A DNA stretch of 23,868 nt, taken from assembly GCA_947631715.1 (NCBI GenBank), contig CANRMK010000003.1, positions 1 through 23,868 on the forward strand. Direction: 5' to 3'. The stretch is from an uncultured Acetatifactor sp. (GTDB lineage: Bacteria; Bacillota; Clostridia; Lachnospirales; Lachnospiraceae). The notes below the pieces were generated by a model. The model was not told the DNA's origin and made no database searches. It saw nothing but the letters and a program-made list of their open reading frames with translations. Shown here piece after piece: positions 1 through 7,735 of the stretch. How positions within the stretch are numbered: position 1 is the first letter of the stretch; every line of letters begins with the position of its first letter. A program made the translations under genes and the position numbers.

Positions 1-3000
1 TCGCTGCTCAACCGGAGGCTGCCGCCCATCATCTGGACCAGGCGGCTGCTGATGGCAAGACCAAGCCCTGTACCGCCATATTTTCTGGTGGTGCTCCCTT
101 CTGCCTGCTCAAAGGATTCAAAGATGCGGGACTGGTTCTCGGGACTTACGCCAATGCCGGTGTCTCGAACAGAGAAATAGATCTGTCCGTCCTGTTCCTG
201 ATGCACGGTAAATCTTACGCTGCCGTCCGCAGGCGTGAACTTAATGGCATTCCCCAGCAGATTGATCAATACCTGATTCAGGTGGAGGGAATCTCCGATC
301 ACATTGGGGCAGGACAGGGAAATGTCAGTCTCAAAGACAATGTCCTTTGCCTGTGCCTGAGGCCTGATCAGGGTGTTGATGTTTTCAATCATATCGTTCA
401 GATCAAAGCCGGCGCGCTCCAGTGTCAGCTTGCCGCTTTCGATCCGGGACATATCAAGGATATCGTTGATCAGCCCGAGTAGATACCGGGAGGACTGGCT
501 GATCTTACTCAGGTCCTCGGCTACTTTTTCCGCGTCCTTCGTATGGGTCTGCGCGATGTAGGTCATGCCGATAATGGCATTCATGGGAGTGCGGATCTCA
601 TGGCTCATGCGGGAGAGGAAATCGCTCTTGGCGCGGCTGGCGGAGTCGTACCGCTGTCTGTTGATGTTGGCCTCAATGATCTTGACGACTTCCAGGATCT
701 CCTTGGCCTGGTCCGCTGTCCAGCCCGGCGCTCCCGTGTCTCTGAGGAACAGAAGCGCCCCGGTGTAATTATTGTTGTCATATAGCGGAAAGACATAGCC
801 GTCTTTTCCCTTTTCAATGCGCAGAAAATACCGCATATCATCAGTAAAACCTGTGGTTTGCAGATAGGGAGGTCTTTCCTCCCAGAGGGCCTGATCCATG
901 GCGGTAAAGTCCTGGGCCGTAAAGTGGATCAGCTCATGGTCGGGTACAGCATCGGCACGTCTGTGCCATTGATGCGCAGGCTTTACGGTGGAAAACTCCC
1001 GGTTGGCCGTGATCAGCAGTACGTCTTCCGCCTGGAAGTATCTTCCAAGCTTTGGGATCAGAACCGTGAGAATGTTTTCTATCTGGCTGCTCCTGTCAAA
1101 AAAGCTGAACGTGACGGGTACGATGCTCTGGGTATCCACGGAAGCCCGCTCGATGGGAGTAATCTGTATGGGAGCGGCGGTGTCTTCCGGCAGCTCGTGG
1201 CAGAAGACACAGGATGCATGGTGCCCATAGGCACAGGAAAGCGCCCGGCGGGCATCGGAGTTAAGCCGGTCATAATCCGTACCGCTGCAGTATGCGCCGC
1301 CCCAGATCAGCTCCAGCTGCAGGCCGCCGTCCGCGTAGAGCTGTCCTGCCGTATCACAGAATTCCTGCACCGCTGCTTTTGCGTCCTGCACGCTGTAATC
1401 CTCCAGCCACAGCATAAATTCGTCTCCGCCGTACCGGATCAGTACGCTCTGTCCGGCGCTGTTCCTCTGCTTCCAATCTAAGAACATATGTCCCAGTTCT
1501 TCCAGGATCACGTCTCCTACCGTCAGGCCGTACTCGTCGTTGATCTGCAGGAAATTATGTACATCTGCGATCAGCAGACAGCCGCTGTGCCCGCCGAGTA
1601 CCTGACTGCGGACAATGTCTTCCCCAAAGGAGCGCAGGTACAGCCTTGTGAGGGGATCCAGGTACAGGGATTCGCTTCTCTCCAGCTCCTGCACTTTCAT
1701 GTCGTGGATATTGTGCATGGAGCCGATAAAGGTCTTGTGCTTTCCGTCTGCGCCGGGAAGTATGCGCCCTGTCAGCTCATACCAGCGGTATTCGTGGTCC
1801 TCGGTCATCCAGTTGGTGCGGAAAGAGACCGAAAGCTCGGTCCGGATATTCCGTATCCGCGCAAGGACCACGCGCCTGTCGTCCGGGTGAATGTAGTTTT
1901 CCGTTTCCAGCAGATGCAGAAGATGCTCCACCCGGGTTTCCAGACCGCTGCTGTCCAGATTATAAAAGGTAGCCAGGTCTTTTTCCGGATCATAGGTCAC
2001 AAGAACGTCGGAATTGTTCTGGAGCGCCAGCCGGTAGCGCTCTCTTTCCTCCTGCAGGGCCCACTCGGTCTTTTTCTGCCGTTCCGTCAGATGAAAAATG
2101 GTGTCATAAAGCTCATCGATCTCGGCGATGGTGCCCTTGCGGAAAGCGTTCAGCTCGTTTTCCGAACTGGTCCGGATACAATCGGAGAGCTGCCGGATCG
2201 GGTTAGTGATATGCCTTACCAGCAGATAGGACAGAAAGACCGCCACGGCCAGCGCAAAGAGTGTAGATGCGATGAACGTGCCGGAGAGTCTGGAGCTGCT
2301 GCCGAACAGGGCGTCCCGGGTCTCCATTCCCGCCAGATACCAGCCCTGCCCGTAAAAGGGCGTATTGGTATTGTACAGCACCAGGGGATTTAGCGTCAGG
2401 CAGACAGAGGCGCCCTTTTGGGAACCGCCGAGCTGATACAGATCCTGTATGGAGGTCTCGGACAACTCCACATGGTTCCTGCCGTCAACGGAATCGTTGG
2501 AGTATATTCCTGTGGCACAGATGATCCGGTAAGTGTCCGCCGCATCTTTTTTTAACAGCAGATATCCGCCGTCATGGTTGGCATTGACTTCTCTGTAGGG
2601 AAGACACTCCGCCAGGCGGGACAGGGAGATTTCGACTCCCATTACGCCGTAGACCGTTCCGTCCTCCGCCACCAGAGGGACGGAATAAGTGACCATTTTG
2701 TATGGGTCAGTGTCCTCTTTTCCCTCCAGGCAGAAAGGCGTGCTCCAATAGCAGCAGTCTTTTGTCTCCGCAGAGGGATTGCTGCGTGCAGCCAGATAAG
2801 GCTCATAGAAAAAGCTGTCGGCTTCGGATTCGCCGTAAGGCTTCAGTGTGAGACTGGTCTTCCAGTAAATATCAAAGGGGACCCGGTACTCCTTGGCGAT
2901 TCCGGACGGCCCTACAGTCAGGAGCAGATCGGAATAATCGGCGGGATTGGTGTCGGGATCGCTGTCCCTGATGTAAAGTCCATTCAGGGCTCCGCCTTTT

Positions 3001-3425
3001 TCTGTCTCCTCCGGACTGCCGAGAATGAGAAAGGCGCCTGTGGTGGAATTTTTGCGCAGCAGATAGCTCCACGTGGGGAACAGATCGGTAATATAGTCCC
3101 CCTGGGCGTCGGGATCGCTGAGAAATTCGGTCAAGCTCATTTCGTTCTGCGCAAGGTGCTCTGCCAGCAGCTGCTCTGCGATCTCATATTCCTCATCCAG
3201 GGCGGTCCAGCGCTGAGTCATATCGTTTTCCAGAATGATGCTGCGCGTCTCTGTGACCTGTCTGAGGCGGTCCAGGGTATAATTGCGGATAGTGGAAAAA
3301 GCACCGCTTAAATACACTGTTCCGAAAGACAGCGCCGCCTGCATGATGATCAGACAGAGCAGAGGTACTAAAAAGAGCCGGAATATATGTCTCGGTTTGG
3401 CTTTATGTGCAGACTTTTTGCCCAA
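1..3425 (-). CDS. Membrane hybrid sensor: Cache-like/HAMP/PAS/GGDEF/histidine kinase (3' end beyond window)
   Basis: Open for 1141 codons from a TTG start at 3425 to the left edge, so the C terminus (possibly receiver or HPt domains) is not visible. The start follows AGGGGAGG with a 7-nt gap; no ATG fits. Seen in the translation: membrane segment about residues 14-36; extracellular region about 40-380, probably a double-Cache sensor; second membrane segment about 382-404; HAMP about 405-455; PAS-like about 462-580; GGDEF domain about 582-750 with RYGGDEF at 664-670; GAF-like stretch about 770-920; HisKA with SHEIRTP, His942; HATPase with N-box near 1055-1063, DTGIG at 1088 and GGTGLGLA at 1117. 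D621, N629, D638 and D668 match the metal- and GTP-binding positions of active diguanylate cyclases; no RxxD inhibitory site precedes the GGDEF motif. It probably autophosphorylates and may also make c-di-GMP (inference). It lies 90 bp downstream of the solute-binding lipoprotein gene, likely in the same operon. Confidence 0.9.
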   Translation of the reverse strand, partial: MGKKSAHKAKPRHIFRLFLVPLLCLIIMQAALSFGTVYLSGAFSTIRNYTLDRLRQVTETRSIILENDMTQRWTALDEEYEIAEQLLAEHLAQNEMSLTEFLSDPDAQGDYITDLFPTWSYLLRKNSTTGAFLILGSPEETEKGGALNGLYIRDSDPDTNPADYSDLLLTVGPSGIAKEYRVPFDIYWKTSLTLKPYGESEADSFFYEPYLAARSNPSAETKDCCYWSTPFCLEGKEDTDPYKMVTYSVPLVAEDGTVYGVMGVEISLSRLAECLPYREVNANHDGGYLLLKKDAADTYRIICATGIYSNDSVDGRNHVELSETSIQDLYQLGGSQKGASVCLTLNPLVLYNTNTPFYGQGWYLAGMETRDALFGSSSRLSGTFIASTLFALAVAVFLSYLLVRHITNPIRQLSDCIRTSSENELNAFRKGTIAEIDELYDTIFHLTERQKKTEWALQEERERYRLALQNNSDVLVTYDPEKDLATFYNLDSSGLETRVEHLLHLLETENYIHPDDRRVVLARIRNIRTELSVSFRTNWMTEDHEYRWYELTGRILPGADGKHKTFIGSMHNIHDMKVQELERSESLYLDPLTRLYLRSFGEDIVRSQVLGGHSGCLLIADVHNFLQINDEYGLTVGDVILEELGHMFLDWKQRNSAGQSVLIRYGGDEFMLWLEDYSVQDAKAAVQEFCDTAGQLYADGGLQLELIWGGAYCSGTDYDRLNSDARRALSCAYGHHASCVFCHELPEDTAAPIQITPIERASVDTQSIVPVTFSFFDRSSQIENILTVLIPKLGRYFQAEDVLLITANREFSTVKPAHQWHRRADAVPDHELIHFTAQDFTAMDQALWEERPPYLQTTGFTDDMRYFLRIEKGKDGYVFPLYDNNNYTGALLFLRDTGAPGWTADQAKEILEVVKIIEANINRQRYDSASRAKSDFLSRMSHEIRTPMNAIIGMTYIAQTHTKDAEKVAEDLSKISQSSRYLLGLINDILDMSRIESGKLTLERAGFDLNDMIENINTLIRPQAQAKDIVFETDISLSCPNVIGDSLHLNQVLINLLGNAIKFTPADGSVRFTVHQEQDGQIYFSVRDTGIGVSPENQSRIFESFEQAEGSTTRKYGGTGLGLAISSRLVQMMGGSLRLSS

Positions 3426-3515
3426 ATCTAATCCTCCCCTTTTGCTTGATACGGCGGAACCTTTTGACCGTGTTTCTGGCGCCTGCGGACAAGATCCGCT
3501 GAAAGAAGCAGGCGT

Positions 3516-4988
3516 TTACTGTGCCACGGCCGCTTCTAACGCCTCCGTAAAGGAAGCGTACCACTCTTCAAAAGCCTGGCTGTCCGTCAGGTCTGCGCAG
3601 GCCTCTTCCAGGGAGCTGCCCTGCGCTGTCCGTTCCATAACAGTCTCGCGGTCTGCGGCAGCCTTGTCGGCCAGATGATATTCCAGCACATTGCGGGCCT
3701 CCGCACCGTGGTCAAAGGCCTTGTTGGTGTAAAGGGCAGTGTCCTGGGCAGTCCCGAAGCAGGAGACAAGCGTCTCATAGGTCTTGCCGGGCACCTGAAG
3801 ATTGTAGTCCGCGATCGTCTGATCCAGCATTTCCACGGAAAGCGCTGCTTTTTTCACGGGCATATAGCCGGAGGTGCAGCTGAAGAGCAGGTTGTTTTCC
3901 GCGCTGGTGAACCACTTTAAAAAAGTGACAGCGGCGTACTCTCTTTCGGGAGTGCTCTTGGTGACTACCATGCCCGCGCCCTGCTGTACCGCATAGGGCG
4001 TGCCGCCCTCAAATACAGGCGCCGGCAGGATAATATAGTCGATGTGCTTTGTGCCGTCCGACGTTTCGATCTCGTCCGGGAAATAATTGGCGGAGGAGGT
4101 AGAACCCGTATAGGCAATGATCTCCCCCAGCTTTACGTCATCGGACCGGAATCTGCCGTAAGCGGAGAAATAACCTTTCACATACGGAACATAGTAGGTG
4201 TCCCATATCCTGCGCATAACGTCCTTATCCGCCTGTATTGTCACAGTGCCGTTTTCTGCCTTAAATAACTCCGTGCCAAGCTGCATGGAGCCGATCAGGA
4301 ACATATTGGCCAGAGCGTCCCTGCCATAGAAAGCCTTTCCGTCGTTGGGGACATCGGGAGTCTGTGCGTCCGTCCACTCATAGTAAGCCTGAGCAGTCTC
4401 GGCCACACCCTCCGGGGAAGCCAGATCCTCCAGGGAAGCTCCGGTGGCCTCTGCGAAAGGTTCCCAGTCAGTTTTGCTCATCATGAAGATTTCGCTGGAT
4501 TTTGCGGTAGGGAAAATGCGCAGCTCCCCGTTCGTGCCGATCCGGCCCTCCTCCACAAAGGAATCCACATAGGTATCCAGCTCTTCCTGGGTCATATAGT
4601 CATCGAGATCCACCAGCATTCCGAGCTTGTCGATGGAATATGCCGTGTCGGCGTACGAGGAGAAAATATCGGGCGGCTCGCTGCTTCCCACTTCCTTATG
4701 AAAGGAGGCGAGTACACTGCTCTCCAGATCGCTCACATTTCCCTGGCTGTTGGCGGTCACATAGATGCCCAGTTCCTTTCCCTCAGTGCGGTTGAACTCT
4801 TCCACAAGCTGGTCGAAAGCGGTCTGCTGTGCGCCGTTATAGTAATGCCATATGGTAATCTGCGTGGGGTGGTCCGGATCCAGCCGCACGCTGTCTGCGC
4901 CGTTCTGTCCGCAGCCGCATGAAAGAAAGAGAATGGCAGCGGAAATGCCGCCCCCCGCGATACATTTCTGTAAAAAGCGTTTTTTCAT
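3516..4988 (-). CDS. Extracellular solute-binding lipoprotein (ABC family 1 type)
   Basis: A 490-residue protein. The start at 4988 was chosen because AAAGGAG precedes it by about 9 nt and a lipoprotein signal peptide begins there: positively charged MKKR, a hydrophobic stretch, and a lipobox-like FLSCGC with lipidation at Cys24 or Cys26. The mature part begins with the ITIWHYY strand and has the general pattern of family 1 (sugar/oligosaccharide-type) binding proteins, including 'PPDIFSSYADTAY' and an aromatic-rich C-terminal lobe. It should sit on the outer face of the membrane and bind a small ligand, whose identity cannot be read from sequence. No permease or ATPase genes accompany it on this strand; the next gene downstream is the large sensor kinase. 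It could therefore be a sensory accessory that presents ligand to the kinase's extracellular domain, or share permeases encoded elsewhere. Confidence 0.88.
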   Translation of the reverse strand: MKKRFLQKCIAGGGISAAILFLSCGCGQNGADSVRLDPDHPTQITIWHYYNGAQQTAFDQLVEEFNRTEGKELGIYVTANSQGNVSDLESSVLASFHKEVGSSEPPDIFSSYADTAYSIDKLGMLVDLDDYMTQEELDTYVDSFVEEGRIGTNGELRIFPTAKSSEIFMMSKTDWEPFAEATGASLEDLASPEGVAETAQAYYEWTDAQTPDVPNDGKAFYGRDALANMFLIGSMQLGTELFKAENGTVTIQADKDVMRRIWDTYYVPYVKGYFSAYGRFRSDDVKLGEIIAYTGSTSSANYFPDEIETSDGTKHIDYIILPAPVFEGGTPYAVQQGAGMVVTKSTPEREYAAVTFLKWFTSAENNLLFSCTSGYMPVKKAALSVEMLDQTIADYNLQVPGKTYETLVSCFGTAQDTALYTNKAFDHGAEARNVLEYHLADKAAADRETVMERTAQGSSLEEACADLTDSQAFEEWYASFTEALEAAVAQ

Positions 4989-5036
4989 CAGAGTCAGCTC
5001 CTTTTCTGTACAAAATGATCTCTGTAAGATCAACCT

Positions 5037-5065
5037 ATTATATCAATATACGACCTTTTTGACAA
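5037..5065 (-). promoter_or_regulatory. SigA-type promoter for the binding protein/sensor operon
   Basis: Read on the minus strand: TTGTCA (5065-5060), 17-bp spacer, TATAAT (5042-5037). This is close to the housekeeping consensus. Transcription would start near 5030, leaving a leader of about 40 nt before the start codon at 4988. Confidence 0.75.
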
Positions 5066-5109
5066 GAAAACGGTATGCCTTTTTTGTCGAATGTTTTTTG
5101 CCGAATCTA

Positions 5110-5137
5110 TTGCAATTACGTTTAAGATGTGTATAAT
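5110..5137 (+). promoter_or_regulatory. SigA-type promoter for the pot operon
   Basis: TTGCAA (5110-5115), 16-bp spacer, TATAAT (5132-5137). Transcription would start near 5144, giving a leader of about 108 nt before potA. I see no known riboswitch architecture or clear terminator hairpin in the leader. It lies back to back with the minus-strand promoter at 5037-5065. Confidence 0.6.
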
Positions 5138-5251
5138 AGTGCATGTTTCTTACATTCGGGGTAAAGATCCAATGACAGCAGAGTGCGCCTTGACGTGAAA
5201 TATGATATGCGGATCGCCGAATCACCGGTCTTAGAGAGGAGAAAACGGTAA

Positions 5252-6826
5252 ATGCAGGAGAAAAAGCTGATAGAATTCCGAAATATCGTGAAAAGCTTTG
5301 ACAATCAGATTGTTTTAAGGGGTGTAAGCCTGGACATTTATGAAAACGAATTTGTGACGCTGCTGGGGCCCAGCGGCTGCGGAAAGACCACGCTGCTTAG
5401 GATCCTTGGCGGTTTTTTGAACGCTGATGAGGGACAGGTGATCTTTGACGGGGAGGAGATCAGCGACAGACCGCCCTACCAGAGGGAGGTCAATACGGTA
5501 TTCCAGAAATACGCGCTGTTTCCCCATCTGAACGTGTACGAGAACATCGCGTTCGGCCTCAAGATCAAAAAGATGGGGAAAGACGTGATCGAGCAGAAGG
5601 TCATGAAAATGCTCAAGCTGATCGGGCTGGAGGGGTATGAAAACAAGAATACCACCCTTTTATCCGGCGGGCAGCAGCAGAGAGTGGCCATTGCGCGGGC
5701 CCTGGTCAATGAACCGAAAGTGCTCCTCCTGGACGAGCCACTGGCGGCGCTGGACCTGAAGCTGCGCAAAGAGATGCAGTATGAACTGAAGCGGATCCAG
5801 CAGGAGGTGGGCATTACCTTTATTTTTGTCACGCACGATCAGGAGGAAGCGCTGACTATGTCCGATAAGATCGTGGTGATCCGAAACGGCGAGATCCAGC
5901 AGATCGGAACGCCCCAGGAGATCTACAATGAGCCGGCCAACCGCTATGTGGCGAACTTCATCGGGGAGAGCAACATTATTCCGGGGACTATGCTGGAAGA
6001 TTATAAAGTACGGTTTGACGACATAACATTCGACTGTGTGGATCACGGTTTCCGGGAGAATGAACCCGTGGATGTAGTCATCAGGCCCGAGGACATTGAT
6101 ATTGTCGATGTGAAAGACGGCAAGATGACGGGGGAGGTCTTAAGCGTACTGTTTAAGGGCGTGCACTATGAGATTATGGTGGAGACCGTCGCCGGTACAA
6201 AGGTGACAGTCAATATGCAGGTCACCCAGAACCGGGATGCGGTCAGCGCAGACGGAAAAGAAAAGATGAGCGCTACAGACTTCTATGTGGATATCGAGGA
6301 TGTGAAAAAGATGGACGACAAGGAGGTCATTGCCCGCTCCAACGCACAGGCGTGGGATCCGGCCAGTGACGAGTACATCTCCATCACAAAGATCGAGTAT
6401 GAGCTGGAGGAAAAGGAGGGGGATTACCCCGTCAGATTCTCCACGGCGGGGGGACTGAGCGTGGAGCGCACTATCCATGTGGTCAACCAGCCTTTCGTCA
6501 GAAATGAAAAGGCCAATGAGGGCGTCATGGCTTTCAACTTTATGACCACCGTGGAGGAGATCAGGGAATCCCAGGCTCTGGATATTGACATTAAGACCTG
6601 GGCGAACGCGCAGGCCTGGAAGCTGAACAACGAAAATGAGAGTGTGGACATTACCGTGGACTATGACTTTGACCCGGACACCATCACGGAGGGGATCTAC
6701 CCGATCACATTCTGGACGCCGGGCCGGGAATTCAAGATACACACTACGGATTACACGGAGGTGGGCCAGCAGGTGGGCCTTACGTTCTTCCCCGAGGATA
6801 TCCATGTGATGGCGCGGGCAATGTAG
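5252..6826 (+). CDS. potA: Spermidine/putrescine ABC transporter ATPase PotA, with insertion in the TOBE domain
   Basis: This 524-residue protein is the cytoplasmic ATPase that powers polyamine import with PotB and PotCD. Visible motifs: Walker A GPSGCGKTT at 39-47, Q-loop Gln85, signature LSGGQQQR at 137-144, Walker B VLLLDEP at 157-163, H-loop His195. The TOBE-type C-terminal region starts near 272 (VDVVIRPEDIDIV) and ends with QQVGLTFFPEDIHVM at 506-520, the usual PotA ending. Between about 325 and 500 lie some 175 residues that ordinary PotA (about 350-380 residues) lacks. They contain two related beta-rich units, each marked by NAQAW (364-368 and 452-456) followed by a GxYPxxF segment, resembling Ig-like domains. 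The start is preceded by GAGAGGAG with about 10 nt spacing. First gene of the operon, 32 bp before potB. Confidence 0.93.
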   Translation: MQEKKLIEFRNIVKSFDNQIVLRGVSLDIYENEFVTLLGPSGCGKTTLLRILGGFLNADEGQVIFDGEEISDRPPYQREVNTVFQKYALFPHLNVYENIAFGLKIKKMGKDVIEQKVMKMLKLIGLEGYENKNTTLLSGGQQQRVAIARALVNEPKVLLLDEPLAALDLKLRKEMQYELKRIQQEVGITFIFVTHDQEEALTMSDKIVVIRNGEIQQIGTPQEIYNEPANRYVANFIGESNIIPGTMLEDYKVRFDDITFDCVDHGFRENEPVDVVIRPEDIDIVDVKDGKMTGEVLSVLFKGVHYEIMVETVAGTKVTVNMQVTQNRDAVSADGKEKMSATDFYVDIEDVKKMDDKEVIARSNAQAWDPASDEYISITKIEYELEEKEGDYPVRFSTAGGLSVERTIHVVNQPFVRNEKANEGVMAFNFMTTVEEIRESQALDIDIKTWANAQAWKLNNENESVDITVDYDFDPDTITEGIYPITFWTPGREFKIHTTDYTEVGQQVGLTFFPEDIHVMARAM

Positions 6827-6858
6827 AAGGCGCTTATGACAAAAATATGGAGGTCAGA

Positions 6859-7704
6859 ATGAAAAAATTTTCGCAGCTGGCGATTCCCTATATTGTGTGG
6901 GCGGTGATCATGCTGGTGCTGCCGATGGCGCTGATCGCGTTCTATTCGATCACGGAGCCGGGAAACAGTATCTTTTCCTTTTCCGTCACCCTGGACCATT
7001 ATGTCACGTTCTTTACCGATGGGGATTTTTTAAGGATTTTGTGGCGTTCCCTTTGGATCGCCGTCAAGACCACTGTGATCTGTCTTCTGCTGGGATATCC
7101 CGTAGCGTATTTTATCTCCAGATGCGGAGAAAGATTACAGAACAGGCTGATACTCTGCATTACGATTCCTATGTGGATCAATATGCTTGTGAGGACGTAT
7201 GCGTGGATCGGTCTTCTCACGGAGGGAGGGCTGATCCAGAGAATCCTCTCTTTTTTCCTGCCGGACGGGACACAGCTGCTGTATACGGAGAGCGCGGTCC
7301 TGCTGGGAATGGTCTATAACTTTCTGCCGTTTATGATCCTGCAGATCAATACGTCACTGTGCAAGATGGACGGAGCGCTCCTGGAGGCGGGAGCGGATCT
7401 GGGCGCGGATCCGGTGCAGACCTTTGCCCGGGTCACGCTTCCTCTGTCTCTTCCGGGAGTGGTGAACGGCATCACGCTGGTCTTCCTGCCGGCGGTAAGC
7501 TCTTTCTTTATTCCGAAGCTTCTGGGCGGAGGACAGTATTTCCTGATCGGCAACCTGATCGAAAATCAGTTCATCACTGTGGGAGAATGGAATTTCGGAA
7601 GCGCCATCTCTATGGTCATGGCACTGATCATGATGCTGCTTATGGCTGTGGTCCGCAGGCTGGAGAACAGGAACCGGGGCGGACAGGACGAACGGAATTT
7701 CTAA
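6859..7704 (+). CDS. potB: Spermidine/putrescine ABC transporter permease PotB
   Basis: A 281-residue integral membrane permease of the binding-protein-dependent transport family, half of the PotB-PotC channel. It shows about six hydrophobic segments and the EAA loop that docks on PotA (EAGADLGADPVQTF followed by LPLSLPGVV). I chose the ATG at 6859 because GGAGG precedes it by 5 nt; an in-frame ATG at 6847 overlaps that ribosome binding site and has no site of its own. It follows potA by 32 bp and precedes potCD by 31 bp, so the three genes are surely cotranscribed. Confidence 0.93.
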   Translation: MKKFSQLAIPYIVWAVIMLVLPMALIAFYSITEPGNSIFSFSVTLDHYVTFFTDGDFLRILWRSLWIAVKTTVICLLLGYPVAYFISRCGERLQNRLILCITIPMWINMLVRTYAWIGLLTEGGLIQRILSFFLPDGTQLLYTESAVLLGMVYNFLPFMILQINTSLCKMDGALLEAGADLGADPVQTFARVTLPLSLPGVVNGITLVFLPAVSSFFIPKLLGGGQYFLIGNLIENQFITVGEWNFGSAISMVMALIMMLLMAVVRRLENRNRGGQDERNF

Positions 7705-7735
7705 AATATACGAATGCGCGGAAATGGAGGTATCT

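Noticed and set aside
201..3311. Several plus-strand open frames of up to 301 codons in the left part
   Set aside because: They lie antisense to the continuous 1141-codon sensor gene, which has recognisable domains. Their translations show no coherent motifs, and they lack convincing ribosome binding sites.
5144..5251. Possible riboswitch in the potA leader
   Set aside because: The 108-nt leader lacks a clear multi-helix aptamer pattern, a terminator hairpin, or a sequestering stem that I can see.
6140..6805. Minus-strand open frame of 221 codons over the potA insertion
   Set aside because: It is a shadow. The forward frame is continuous and ends with the canonical TOBE sequence, so the insertion is real PotA coding sequence rather than a separate gene.
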